From Solirubrobacter sp963848475 (GTDB lineage: Bacteria > Actinomycetota > Thermoleophilia > Solirubrobacterales > Solirubrobacteraceae), in assembly GCA_963848475.1 (NCBI GenBank), contig CAWKDW010000021.1, forward strand, positions 310,001-374,000: a stretch of 64,000 bases of DNA. The letters are read 5' to 3'. Below are positions 40,831-49,284 of this stretch, piece by piece; position 1 is the stretch's first letter; every line of letters starts with the position of its first letter. Under the pieces are notes generated by a model, which did no database searches, was not told the DNA's origin, and was given only the letters and a program-made list of their open reading frames with translations. Both the position numbers and the translations under genes were made by a program.

Positions 40831-41991
40831 TTGACGTCATCAAACTCCGCCCAGTCCGAGGGGCCGTCCGGCTACCGCGAAGCCGTCGATCTGGAGTTCG
40901 CGGAGGCGACGAAGCGCTATCCAGGCGCCGAGGTCGCCGCCGTCGACAGCCTTTCGCTCAACGTCCCCGCCGGGGAGATCTGCGTCCTCGTCGGGCCGTC
41001 AGGCTGCGGCAAGACCACCGCGATGCGGATGGTCAACCGCATGATCGACATGACGAGCGGCGACATCCTCGTCGGCGGTCGCAGCGTGCGCGACCACGGC
41101 GTCGACGACCTGCGGCGCGACATCGGCTACGTGATCCAGCAGGTCGGTCTGTTCCCGCACCGGACGATCGGCGACAACGTCGCCACCGTGCCGCGGCTGC
41201 TGGGCTGGGACAAACGGCGGGTAGCCGCGCGCGTCGAGGAGCTGATCGACCTGATCGGCCTGGATCAGGAGATGATCGGACGCTACCCGGCGCAGCTCTC
41301 CGGCGGCCAGCGCCAGCGCGTCGGCGTCGCCCGCGCGCTCGCGGCCGACCCGCCGCTGATGCTGATGGACGAGCCCTTCGGCGCGATCGACCCGATCAAC
41401 CGCGAACGGCTCCAGAACGAGTTCCTGCGCCTGCAGGCGCAGGTCCGCAAGACGATCGTCTTCGTCACCCACGACATCGACGAGGCGATCAAGATGGGCG
41501 ATCGCATCGCGATCCTGCAGGTGGGCGGCAAGCTCGCCCAGTACGCGCCGCCCGCGGAGCTGCTGCTGGAGCCGGCCAGCCCGTTCGTGGAGGACTTCGT
41601 CGGCTCCGACCGGGCGCTGAAGATGCTGTCGCTGCGGCGCGTGCGCGACGTCGACCTGTGGCGCGTCGCGCTGGTGCGCGCCGGCGAGCCGGTCAGCGAG
41701 GTCCGGCGCCGGATCGAGGACGCCGATCTGGACATCCCGCTGCTGGTCGACGACGACGGCCGCCCGCGCGGCTGGCTGTCGGAGCGGGCGCTGCTCGGCG
41801 AGCGCGTCCGCGAGGAGCTGCGCTCCGGACCGGAGCCGATCGTCGAGCTCGACGACGTCCTGCGCGACGCGCTCTCGGACCTGCTCGCGCAAGGCTCGCA
41901 GTACGGGCCGGTCGTCGACGATCAGGGCAAGGCGATCGGCGTGCTCTCGATCGAGCTGCTCGCCCACGTCACCGCCGGGGAGCAGGAGTGA
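40831..41991 (+). CDS. Osmoprotectant ABC transporter ATP-binding protein (OpuCA-like)
   Basis: A 386-aa ABC ATPase. Walker A GPSGCGKTT (near residue 54), signature LSGGQRQRVGVARAL, Walker B LMLMDEPFGAID and the H-loop VTHDIDEA are intact. The C-terminal third (after about 270) carries two CBS-like segments, the ionic-strength sensor found in OpuCA/ProV. TTG 40831 is the farthest start; a TAGCAT -10 at 40797-40802 gives a leader of about 20 nt. First gene of a four-gene operon for glycine betaine, carnitine or choline uptake. Confidence 0.92.
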   Translation: MTSSNSAQSEGPSGYREAVDLEFAEATKRYPGAEVAAVDSLSLNVPAGEICVLVGPSGCGKTTAMRMVNRMIDMTSGDILVGGRSVRDHGVDDLRRDIGYVIQQVGLFPHRTIGDNVATVPRLLGWDKRRVAARVEELIDLIGLDQEMIGRYPAQLSGGQRQRVGVARALAADPPLMLMDEPFGAIDPINRERLQNEFLRLQAQVRKTIVFVTHDIDEAIKMGDRIAILQVGGKLAQYAPPAELLLEPASPFVEDFVGSDRALKMLSLRRVRDVDLWRVALVRAGEPVSEVRRRIEDADLDIPLLVDDDGRPRGWLSERALLGERVREELRSGPEPIVELDDVLRDALSDLLAQGSQYGPVVDDQGKAIGVLSIELLAHVTAGEQE

Positions 41992-42695
41992 GCCTCGCGC
42001 TGCTCGCCCAGCTCGAGATCCAGGACCGCTCGTCCGGGACCGCGTCGTGCGTCGAGTCCAACGGCTTCTGCCCGCAATGGATCGCGGACAACTGGGAGCG
42101 CTACAAGACGCCGCTGATCGAGCACATCGAGCTGACGCTGATCTCGGTGGCGATCGGCTTCGTGATCGCGTTCTGGCTCGCGCTGCTCGCGCACCGCCGG
42201 CGCTGGCTGATCCCGCCGATCACGCAATTCACCGGCATCCTCTACACGATCCCGAGCGTCGCGGCCTTCTTCCTGCTGCTGCCGTTCACCGGGCGCGGCA
42301 AGACGACGGCCGTGATCGCGCTGGTCGCCTACTCGCTGCTGATCATCTTCCGCAACATCACCACCGGGCTGGACGGCGTCCCCGCCGAGGCGCGCGATGC
42401 CGGTCGCGGCATGGGGCTGACCGCGCGCCAGCTGCTCTGGCGCGTCGAGCTGCCGCTCGCGCTGCCGGAGATCATGGCCGGGCTGCGGATCGCGGTGACG
42501 ACGACGGTCGGCCTGACCGCGCTCGTCTTCCTGGCCGGCGCCGGCGGCCTCGGTGCGGCGATCTTCGCGGACCTCCAGTTCCGCTCCAACGTGGTCGTCG
42601 CGGGCGGCCTGTGCGTGCTGCTGGCGGTCGTGCTCGATCTGCTCGTGCTCGGTGTCCAGACACTGCTGACCCCGTGGACGAGGGTGGCGCGATGA
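41988..42695 (+). CDS. Osmoprotectant ABC transporter permease 1
   Basis: A 235-aa permease with about six membrane segments. The EAA loop reads EARDAGRGMGLTARQLLW, the contact point for the ATPase. The short extracytoplasmic N-terminus contains two cysteines (CVESNGFC). GTG 41988 overlaps the ATPase stop. OpuCB-type; pairs with the second permease to form the channel. Confidence 0.92.
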   Translation: MSLALLAQLEIQDRSSGTASCVESNGFCPQWIADNWERYKTPLIEHIELTLISVAIGFVIAFWLALLAHRRRWLIPPITQFTGILYTIPSVAAFFLLLPFTGRGKTTAVIALVAYSLLIIFRNITTGLDGVPAEARDAGRGMGLTARQLLWRVELPLALPEIMAGLRIAVTTTVGLTALVFLAGAGGLGAAIFADLQFRSNVVVAGGLCVLLAVVLDLLVLGVQTLLTPWTRVAR

Positions 42696-43462
42696 CGCAC
42701 ACCTTCGCCGCCTTCGGCGAGTTCGGCGACGCGATCAACTTCATCTTCAGCTCGCGCGAGAACCAGCGCGGGGCACCGGTCGGCGGCTCCCACAACCTGC
42801 CACTGATCTGGGAGCACCTGAAGCTGTGTGCGGCGGCGATGGGGCTCGCGCTCGTGGTCTCGCTGCCGCTCGGGCTCGTGCTCGGCCACACCGGCAAGGG
42901 CTCGTTCTTGGCGATCTCGACGTCCAACGTCGGGCGCGCCGTGCCCAGCGTCGCCCTGATCGCCCTGTTCATCGCGTTCCTGCCGGGCAGCCCGGAGTTC
43001 GTCAACGTCACGCTCGCGCTGGCGCTGCTCGCGATCCCGCCGATCCTCACCAACACCTACGTGGGGGTTCAGCAGACCGATCGCGACGCCGTCGACGCCG
43101 CACGCGGCATGGGCCTCTCCGGCGCCCAGATCATCCGCTCGATCGAGCTTCCGCTTGCCTTGCCGCTGATCTTCGGCGGCATCAAGACATCCACCGTCAA
43201 CGTCATCGCCACCGCAACGATCGCGCCGCTGGTCGGCGTGGTCACGCTCGGCGATCCGCTCGTGGCCTTCTCGGTCTACGGGCGCGAGGGCCAGATCGGC
43301 GCCTCGATCATCGTCGCCACGCTGGCGATCGCGGCGGAGGTCGGCCTCTCCGCCGTCCAGCGCGCCGTGACGCCCGTCGGCATCAAGCTCGAGCGCGGCG
43401 CGGAGGGCCGCGCGCGAACTCGCTTCGGTCTCACCAAGAGGAGGATCCAGACCGCCCCATGA
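42692..43462 (+). CDS. Osmoprotectant ABC transporter permease 2
   Basis: A 256-aa permease with about five or six membrane segments and an EAA loop (DAVDAARGMGLSGAQIIR). It has a longer N-terminus (residues 1-45) facing outward. ATG 42692 overlaps the stop of permease 1, and its stop overlaps the ATG of the binding protein. OpuCD-like. Confidence 0.92.
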   Translation: MTHTFAAFGEFGDAINFIFSSRENQRGAPVGGSHNLPLIWEHLKLCAAAMGLALVVSLPLGLVLGHTGKGSFLAISTSNVGRAVPSVALIALFIAFLPGSPEFVNVTLALALLAIPPILTNTYVGVQQTDRDAVDAARGMGLSGAQIIRSIELPLALPLIFGGIKTSTVNVIATATIAPLVGVVTLGDPLVAFSVYGREGQIGASIIVATLAIAAEVGLSAVQRAVTPVGIKLERGAEGRARTRFGLTKRRIQTAP

Positions 43463-44445
43463 GAACCCCATCGATCATCTTGACCGCCGCCCTGGCGGCC
43501 CTTTCGCTCGGCCTCGCCGCGTGCGGCGGCGACGACGACACCTCGTCGGAGTCGGCCGCCACCCCGGCCGCCACGGCCACCGAGGCTCCGAGCAGCCAGA
43601 TCACGAACAACCCCGACAACGCGGCGATCGCGCTGAAGATCGGGTCCAAGAACTTCACCGAGCAGAAGGTGCTCGGCGAGATCTACGCCCAAGGCCTGAA
43701 GGCCGCGGGCTACGACACCAGCACCGACCTCAACCTCGGTGACCAGGACACGGCGCTGGCGGCCCTCAAGGGCGGCCAGATCGACGCCTACCCGGAGTAC
43801 ACGGGCACCGCGCTGACCGCGTTCTTCAAGAAGGACGCGGCCGACCTGCCCAAGGACCCGCAGGCGGCGTACGAGCAGACGAAGGAGCTGTTCGCGGCCG
43901 ACGGGATCACCGCGTTCCCACCGACGCCGTTCACCAGCTCCAACGAGGTCGCGGTGACCCAGGAGACGGCCGAGAAGTACGGGCTGAAGAACATCTCCGA
44001 CCTCAGCAAGGTCGCCGATCAGCTGACGCTCTACGGCAGCCCTGAATGCCGCAAGCGGATGGACTGCCTGCTCGGGCTCGAGCAGATCTACGGGCTGAAG
44101 TTCAAGAAGTTCGTGCCCGTCGACGTCGCGCAGCGCCACGAGGTGCTGAGCTCCGGCCGCGCCGACGTGTCGATCGTCTTCACGACCGATCCGCAGATCA
44201 CGCGCAACAAGGAGGTCCTGCTCGAGGACGACAAGGGCATGTTCCCGCCCTACAACCCGACGCTGCTGATGAAGACCGAGACGGCCGACAAGGCCGGCGC
44301 GGATCTCGCGACCACGATCGACCTCATCCAGAAGCCGCTGACCGACGATGCGATGCAGGAGCTCGACGCGCGCGTCGACCTCGACAAGAAGCAGCCCGCC
44401 GAGGTCGCCAAGGAGTACCTGCAGGAGACAGGGCTGGTGAAGTAG
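43459..44445 (+). CDS. Osmoprotectant-binding lipoprotein
   Basis: A 328-aa OpuAC-type substrate-binding protein. The signal peptide ends in LAACGGD (lipobox Cys near 23), then a Thr/Ala/Ser linker. The mature part begins IKIGSKNFTEQKVLGEI-like (ALKIGSKNFTEQKV), the hallmark of glycine betaine/choline/carnitine binding proteins, with YPEYTGTALTAFF in the hinge. It is lipid-anchored outside the cell and hands substrate to the two permeases. A GC-rich terminator hairpin follows. Confidence 0.92.
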   Translation: MRTPSIILTAALAALSLGLAACGGDDDTSSESAATPAATATEAPSSQITNNPDNAAIALKIGSKNFTEQKVLGEIYAQGLKAAGYDTSTDLNLGDQDTALAALKGGQIDAYPEYTGTALTAFFKKDAADLPKDPQAAYEQTKELFAADGITAFPPTPFTSSNEVAVTQETAEKYGLKNISDLSKVADQLTLYGSPECRKRMDCLLGLEQIYGLKFKKFVPVDVAQRHEVLSSGRADVSIVFTTDPQITRNKEVLLEDDKGMFPPYNPTLLMKTETADKAGADLATTIDLIQKPLTDDAMQELDARVDLDKKQPAEVAKEYLQETGLVK

Positions 44446-44456
44446 CGCGGCGATCT

Positions 44457-44482
44457 GCTCGGGCGGCTCCGGTCGCCCGAGC
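44457..44482 (+). terminator. GC-rich terminator hairpin after the osmoprotectant operon
   Basis: Perfect 9-bp stem GCTCGGGCG/CGCCCGAGC with an 8-nt loop, 11 bases after the stop codon. No T-run follows, as common in high-GC actinobacteria. Confidence 0.65.
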
Positions 44483-44591
44483 ACGGATCCCTGCCGCGTA
44501 GCCAGCGAGAATCGGGCGCGTCCGCACGCTGACCTGCGTGTGCACGCTAAGGCGCACTTGAGCCAGGGCCGATATGGGAATACTCATGGAC

Positions 44592-45242
44592 ATGGACCGG
44601 CTTGACATCCCCAGGCTGCGCGGCGTGTCGCACGTGTACGCCTTCTGGATCGCGCTCGTCGCCGCGCTGACGCTGATCGTGGTCGTCCCCGCGGGGACGC
44701 CGCGCGTGGCCGCGGCGGTCTACGGCGCCGGCCTCTGCGCGCTGTTCGGCGGCTCGGGCCTGTACCACCGCTGGCGCTGGCATCCGCGCTGGCGCCCGAT
44801 CCTGCGGCGCGTGGACCACAGCACGATCTTCGTCTTCATCGCCGCCTGTTACACGCCGGTCGGGATGACGGTCCTCTCGGGCACGACCCGCTGGGTGGTC
44901 ATGATCACCGTCTGGGTCGGCGCACTCCTCGGTGTGGCGCTCAGCGTCGCCTGGATCACCGCCCCGCGGGCACTGTGCGCCGCCTGTTACGTCGCGCTGG
45001 GCTGGGTCGCGGTGCTCGCGTACCCGCAGATGGCCGCCGCACTGCCGATCGCTCCCATGATCCTGATCGCGATCGGCGGGCTCCTCTACACGATCGGCGC
45101 GGTCGTCTTCGCCCTCGGGCGCCCGAACCCGTGGCCGCGGGTGTTCGGCTTCCACGAGATCTTCCACGTGTTCGTGATCCTCGCCGCGGTGCTGCACTTC
45201 GTGGCGATCTCGGGCTGGGTCGTGATGCACGAGACGGCATAA
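44592..45242 (+). CDS. Hemolysin III family membrane protein
   Basis: A 216-aa seven-helix protein of the HlyIII/PAQR-like family. PRLRGVSHVYAFW at the N-terminus, GLYHRWRW, the central VDHSTIFVFIAACYTPVG, and the late FHEIFHVFVILAAVLHF show the conserved His/Asp residues that form the metal-binding amidase-like site. ATG 44592 is 7 nt after AATACT; ATGs at 44574 and 44586 in the same frame are alternatives. Function in bacteria is uncertain (membrane lipid hydrolase or channel). Confidence 0.88.
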   Translation: MDRLDIPRLRGVSHVYAFWIALVAALTLIVVVPAGTPRVAAAVYGAGLCALFGGSGLYHRWRWHPRWRPILRRVDHSTIFVFIAACYTPVGMTVLSGTTRWVVMITVWVGALLGVALSVAWITAPRALCAACYVALGWVAVLAYPQMAAALPIAPMILIAIGGLLYTIGAVVFALGRPNPWPRVFGFHEIFHVFVILAAVLHFVAISGWVVMHETA

Positions 45243-45247
45243 GAAAC

Positions 45248-45264
45248 GCCCGCGAGTTGCGGGC
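45248..45264 (+). terminator. Terminator-like hairpin after the HlyIII gene
   Basis: GCCCGC-GAGTT-GCGGGC, 6-bp stem, five bases after the stop codon and followed by TTCACC. Confidence 0.5.
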
Positions 45265-45293
45265 TTCACCGCGAATCTGTCGGGCGCCGCTGG

Positions 45294-45299
45294 TTAGGT
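45294..45299 (+). promoter_or_regulatory. -10 element TTAGGT for the dUTPase gene
   Basis: TTAGGT ends 7 nt before ATG 45307, supporting that start over the in-frame GTG at 45298, which overlaps the element. Confidence 0.45.
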
Positions 45300-45306
45300 G
45301 CCGACG

Positions 45307-45762
45307 ATGGCCGTTGTCACGTCTGTCGAGCAACTCGCGATTCAGCTTCTTCACCCCGCCGCGCGCCCGCCGGCCCGCACCCGCGCCGGCGACGCCGCGT
45401 ACGACCTCGCCTGCGTCGAGGCGTTCACGCTGGCACCCGGCGAGCGGGCGATGATCCCGACCGGCATCGCGGTCGCGATCCCGCCGGGGATGGCCGGGCT
45501 GGTCCTCCCCCGCTCCGGTCTGGCGATCAAGCACGGGATCTCGTGCGTCAACGGCCCAGGACTGGTCGACCCCAACTACCGCGGTGAGCTGCGCGTGATC
45601 CTCATCAACCACGGCGCAGAGCCGTTCAGTGCCGAGGCGGGCGACCGGATCGCCCAGCTGCTGCTGGTCCCGTTCCTGGCCCCCGAGCTGGTCGTCGTCG
45701 ACGAACTACCCGACGGCGGCGACGACCGCGGCACGGGCGGCTTCGGCTCCTCAGGCTCCTAG
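45307..45762 (+). CDS. dut: dUTP diphosphatase
   Basis: A 151-aa trimeric dUTPase that converts dUTP to dUMP and limits uracil in DNA. Motif 1 is AGDAAYDLACVE, motif 2 PRSGLAIKHGI, motif 3 GPGLVDPNYRGELRVIL, motif 4 GDRIAQLLLVPF and the C-terminal motif 5 arm RGTGGFGSSG, all five in order. Start ATG 45307 chosen from the promoter position. The 3' end overlaps convergent hflX by 4 bp. Confidence 0.95.
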   Translation: MAVVTSVEQLAIQLLHPAARPPARTRAGDAAYDLACVEAFTLAPGERAMIPTGIAVAIPPGMAGLVLPRSGLAIKHGISCVNGPGLVDPNYRGELRVILINHGAEPFSAEAGDRIAQLLLVPFLAPELVVVDELPDGGDDRGTGGFGSSGS

Positions 45763-47081
45763 GACGCCGGCCGGCCGTTGACCGCGTAGCGGCCGTAGCG
45801 CGCGGCCAGCACGGCGGGCAGGCGGGCGCTGAGGCGGACGCCTTCGGGCGTGTCCTCGCGCTCCATCTCCCCCACGACCTCGTGCAGCTCGGACAGCAAG
45901 GCGCCCTGTGAGAACGGGACGAGCAGCTCGAGGTCCACCAGGGACTTCTCGAACTCCGCGGTGATCCGCTCCTGCAGGTCCTCGAGGCCCTCGCCGGTGA
46001 CCGCGGAGACCAGCGCGGCGTCCGGATGGCGGAAGCTGAGCTCGCGGCGGCGCTCGTCGTCGAGCACGTCGGCCTTGTTGAGGACGAGCATGCGCGGCGA
46101 GCTGCCCGCGTCGATCTCCTCCAGCACGTCCTCGACGGCGCGTGTCATCGCCAGCAGCTCCTCCTCGGGAGCGCCGGCGTCTACGACGTGCAGGACGAGC
46201 TCGGCGAGCCGGGTCTCCTCCAGCGTGGCCGCGAAGGCGTTGACGAGCTGATGCGGGAGCTTGCGGATGAAGCCGACGGTGTCGGTCATCAGGACCGTGC
46301 GCCCGTGCAGCTGCAGCGTGCGGGTGGTCGGGTCCAGCGTGTGGAAGAGGCGGTCGCGAACGCCGACCTCGGAGCCCGTCAGCGTGTTCAACAGCGTCGA
46401 CTTGCCCGCGTTGGTGTAGCCGGCGAGCGCGATCGTGGGAAGGTGCGCGCGCTCGCGCTCGGCGCGCTGGGTCGCGCGGGTCGCCTTGACCTGCTCCAGG
46501 CGGCGCTTGAGGACCGTGATGCGGTCGCGGGCGAGCCGGCGGTCGGTCTCGATCTGCGACTCGCCCGGTCCGCGGGTGCCGATGCCGCCGACGCCGCGCC
46601 CGGCGCCGAGGCGCTCGAGATGCGTCCACAACCCGCGCATGCGGGCCATGTTGTATTCCAGCTGCGCGAGCTCGACCTGCATCTTGCCCTCGGCCGTGTT
46701 GGCGTGGCCGGCGAAGATGTCGAGGATGACCGCGGTGCGGTCGATCACCGGGACGTCGAGCTCGGCCTCGAGGTTGCGCTGCTGGCGCGGCGTCAGCTCG
46801 TCGTCGGCGACGACGACGTTCGCGTCGGCGTCCTTGAGCAGCGCCTTGACCTCGTCGACCTTGCCGGAGCCGAGGTAGTGGTTCGGATGCGGCTTGTCGC
46901 GCTTCTGCACCATCTCGCCGACGGTGGCGACACCCGCGGTCCGCAGCAGCTCCTCGAGCTCCGTCAGATCCTCGTTCTCCGGTGTGGCGGCGATCAGATA
47001 CGCGCGCTGCTTGGCCCGGCCGGCATCCGGCGGCGGGGCGAAGCTGGTCTCGGCCGTGCGGCCGTTACGAGAGCGTTCCAA
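45759..47081 (-). CDS. hflX: GTPase HflX
   Basis: A 440-aa ribosome-associated GTPase that rescues stalled or heat-damaged ribosomes. The N-terminal HflX domain includes KPHPNHYLGSGKVDEVK; a helical linker has RGPGESQIETDRR; the G domain has G1 GYTNAGKSTLLN, G3 DTVGFIRKLP and G4 LNKADV. The start is a TTG at 47081, 8 nt from a TAGAAT -10; an ATG in another frame nearby is not used. The longer open frame upstream is a shadow. Confidence 0.93.
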   Translation of the reverse strand: MERSRNGRTAETSFAPPPDAGRAKQRAYLIAATPENEDLTELEELLRTAGVATVGEMVQKRDKPHPNHYLGSGKVDEVKALLKDADANVVVADDELTPRQQRNLEAELDVPVIDRTAVILDIFAGHANTAEGKMQVELAQLEYNMARMRGLWTHLERLGAGRGVGGIGTRGPGESQIETDRRLARDRITVLKRRLEQVKATRATQRAERERAHLPTIALAGYTNAGKSTLLNTLTGSEVGVRDRLFHTLDPTTRTLQLHGRTVLMTDTVGFIRKLPHQLVNAFAATLEETRLAELVLHVVDAGAPEEELLAMTRAVEDVLEEIDAGSSPRMLVLNKADVLDDERRRELSFRHPDAALVSAVTGEGLEDLQERITAEFEKSLVDLELLVPFSQGALLSELHEVVGEMEREDTPEGVRLSARLPAVLAARYGRYAVNGRPAS

Positions 47082-47089
47082 GGCCTTCC

Positions 47090-47099
47090 ATTCTAGAGT
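47090..47099. promoter_or_regulatory. Overlapping divergent -10 elements sharing one TA
   Basis: ATTCTAGAGT reads TAGAGT on the plus strand (47094-47099, 8 nt before ATG 47108) and TAGAAT on the minus strand (47095-47090, 8 nt before TTG 47081). The TA at 47094-47095 is common. The most symmetrical example in the window. Confidence 0.65.
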
Positions 47100-47107
47100 C
47101 CGATGCA

Positions 47108-48166
47108 ATGCCCGTCGCGCCTGCGCCCAGCGAGACCGAGCTCGCTGCGCGCCTGGCGGCGCGGACGCTGGAGCTCGTGGACGTCGCATCGGAGTCGCAC
47201 GACGAGGCCGCGCTGGCCGAGCACGTCGCCGGCGTCCTGCGCGCAGGCGGCGCGGAAGTGCTGGATCTGGGCGACTCCTGCATCCTCGCCCGGCCGAGCG
47301 AGACGCGCCCGCGGGTGCTGCTCGCCGGGCACCTGGACACGGTTCCGGCGCAGGACAACATCCCCGGCCGGGTGGATTCGAACCGCGTCCACGGGCTCGG
47401 TGCGAGCGACATGAAGGGCGCGCTGGCGGTGATGATCGAGCTCGTGCTGGCGCGGGTGCCCTACGCGGCGCTGTTCTTCCCCCGCGAGGAGCTCCCGTCG
47501 ACCGAGAGCGCGCTGACGCCGCTGCTGGCGCGCTCGCCGATCGAGGCCGACTTCGTCGTCGTGATGGAGCCGACCGACAACGACGTGCACGCGGGCTGCC
47601 TCGGCAACATCAACGCCACCTGGACCTTCAGCGGGCGCTCCGGTCACTCCGCGCGCCCGTGGCAGGCCGACAACGCGATCCACCGCGCGGCCATCGGCAT
47701 CGCGCAGCTCGCCGCGGCGCCGTCGGTGCCGGTGAGCTTCGAAGGGCTGACGTTCCAGGAGGTCGTCTCCGTGACCCGCGTGAGCGGCGGGATCGCCTCC
47801 AACGTGATCCCGGAGACGTGCACCGCGCACGTGAACTTCCGCTACGCCCCCGGCCGCACGCCCGCCGAGGCCGAGGCGCGGCTTCACGAGCTGACCGGTG
47901 GGCTCGGGTCGCTCGAGGTGACGGGGAACTCCGGCTCCGGCGCGGTCGCGGTCGAGCACCCGCTCGCGCGCAAGCTGATCGAGGCCGGCTCGCTGCACGT
48001 CGCGCCCAAGCAGGCCTGGACGCCGGTCGCCGAGTTCGCGGCCGCCGGCTACCCCGCGGTCAACTTCGGGCCGGGCGCGCCGGCGCAGGCGCATCGCCGC
48101 GACGAATCGATCGAGATCGCGGCGCTGCTGCGGTCCTTCCAGGTCTTGGAGGCCTTCGGGACGTGA
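47108..48166 (+). CDS. dapE: Succinyl-diaminopimelate desuccinylase-like M20 peptidase
   Basis: A 352-aa M20 metallohydrolase. Metal and catalytic motifs: LLAGHLDTVPAQ (near residue 75), GLGASDMKGALAVM, and FPREELPST with the catalytic Glu pair. A dimerisation domain with SGRSGHSARPW lies in the middle. It fits DapE, which removes succinate from N-succinyl-LL-diaminopimelate; the coupled aminotransferase and nearby dapD support this. ATG 47108 is placed by the shared -10. Confidence 0.9.
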   Translation: MPVAPAPSETELAARLAARTLELVDVASESHDEAALAEHVAGVLRAGGAEVLDLGDSCILARPSETRPRVLLAGHLDTVPAQDNIPGRVDSNRVHGLGASDMKGALAVMIELVLARVPYAALFFPREELPSTESALTPLLARSPIEADFVVVMEPTDNDVHAGCLGNINATWTFSGRSGHSARPWQADNAIHRAAIGIAQLAAAPSVPVSFEGLTFQEVVSVTRVSGGIASNVIPETCTAHVNFRYAPGRTPAEAEARLHELTGGLGSLEVTGNSGSGAVAVEHPLARKLIEAGSLHVAPKQAWTPVAEFAAAGYPAVNFGPGAPAQAHRRDESIEIAALLRSFQVLEAFGT

Positions 48167-49284
48167 GCGTGCGTCTCTCCCCCGTGCTCGCCGGGCTCGG
48201 CACGTACCCGTTCGTGCGCCTCGAGCAGGCGCGCGCCCGGCTGCGGGCCGCCGGCGTGGACATCATCGACTTCGGGATGGGCGAGCCGCGCGAGGAGACG
48301 CCGGAGTTCATCCGCACCGCGCTGGCCGACGCGATCACGCCGCTGGCGCCGTATCCGAGCACGGTCGGCCTCCCGGAGCTGCGCGAGGCGATCGCCGACT
48401 GGGCCGGCCGGCGCTTCGGCGTGGCGCTGGACCCCGGCACCGAGGTGATCCCGACGCTCGGCTCCAAGGAGGCCGTGTTCGCGCTCGCCCACGTGTTCGC
48501 CGGCGACGTCGTCGCGGTGCCGACGCCGTCCTACCCCGTCTACGACCGCGGTGCGGCGTTCGCCGGCAAGCAGGTCCTGGAACTGCCGCTGCGCGAGGAC
48601 AACGGCTGGCTGCCGGAGCTCGACGGCGTCGACTGGGACCGCGTCTCGATCCTCTGGCTCAACTACCCGAACAACCCCACCGGCGCGCGGGCGCCGCGGG
48701 AGTTCTACGAGCGGGCGTCTGAGCTGGCGCGGCGGCACGGCTTCGTGCTCGCCTCCGACGAGGCCTACTCGGAGCTCTACTTCGCCGGTGAGGCGCCCGG
48801 GAGCGCGCTGCAGGTCGCCGATCGCTCGCATCTCGCCGTCTTCAACACCCTGTCCAAGCGCTCCTCGATGCCCGGCTACCGGTCCGGGTTCGTCGCCGGC
48901 GACCCGGACATCATCGCGGCGCTCAAGAAGTACCGGCCGAACGTCGGCGTCGCGCCGCTGGAGTTCGTCCAGCGCGCCGCGGTCGCGGCGTGGGGCGACG
49001 AGACGCACGTCGAGGAGGTCCGGGCGCGCTACCGGGCCAAGCGCGAGGCGCTGCTGCCCGCGCTGGAGGCGCTCGGCCTGCGTGACGCGGGCGGCGACGC
49101 GACCTTCTTCCTCTGGCTCGACGCGGGCCCCGAGGCCGACGCGCTCGCCGCGCGCTGGCTCGACGCGGGCGTCGTCGTCGCGCCCGGGTCGTTCTTCGGC
49201 GCGCCGGGCTATCTGCGCGTCGCGCTGGTGCCGCCGCCCGAGGACTGCGAGCGGGCGGCCGAGATCATCCGCGGCCTTGCCTGA
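48163..49284 (+). CDS. dapC: Class I/II aminotransferase, probably succinyldiaminopimelate transaminase
   Basis: A 373-aa PLP-dependent transaminase. The PLP lysine is in FNTLSKRSSMPGYRSGF, the phosphate-binding region includes PTLGSKEAVFAL, and WLNYPNNPTGA holds the conserved Asn. In actinobacteria such genes paired with dapE provide DapC activity, making N-succinyl-LL-diaminopimelate from the 2-amino-6-oxopimelate. GTG 48163 overlaps the dapE stop (GTGA). Confidence 0.87.
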   Translation: MSVRLSPVLAGLGTYPFVRLEQARARLRAAGVDIIDFGMGEPREETPEFIRTALADAITPLAPYPSTVGLPELREAIADWAGRRFGVALDPGTEVIPTLGSKEAVFALAHVFAGDVVAVPTPSYPVYDRGAAFAGKQVLELPLREDNGWLPELDGVDWDRVSILWLNYPNNPTGARAPREFYERASELARRHGFVLASDEAYSELYFAGEAPGSALQVADRSHLAVFNTLSKRSSMPGYRSGFVAGDPDIIAALKKYRPNVGVAPLEFVQRAAVAAWGDETHVEEVRARYRAKREALLPALEALGLRDAGGDATFFLWLDAGPEADALAARWLDAGVVVAPGSFFGAPGYLRVALVPPPEDCERAAEIIRGLA

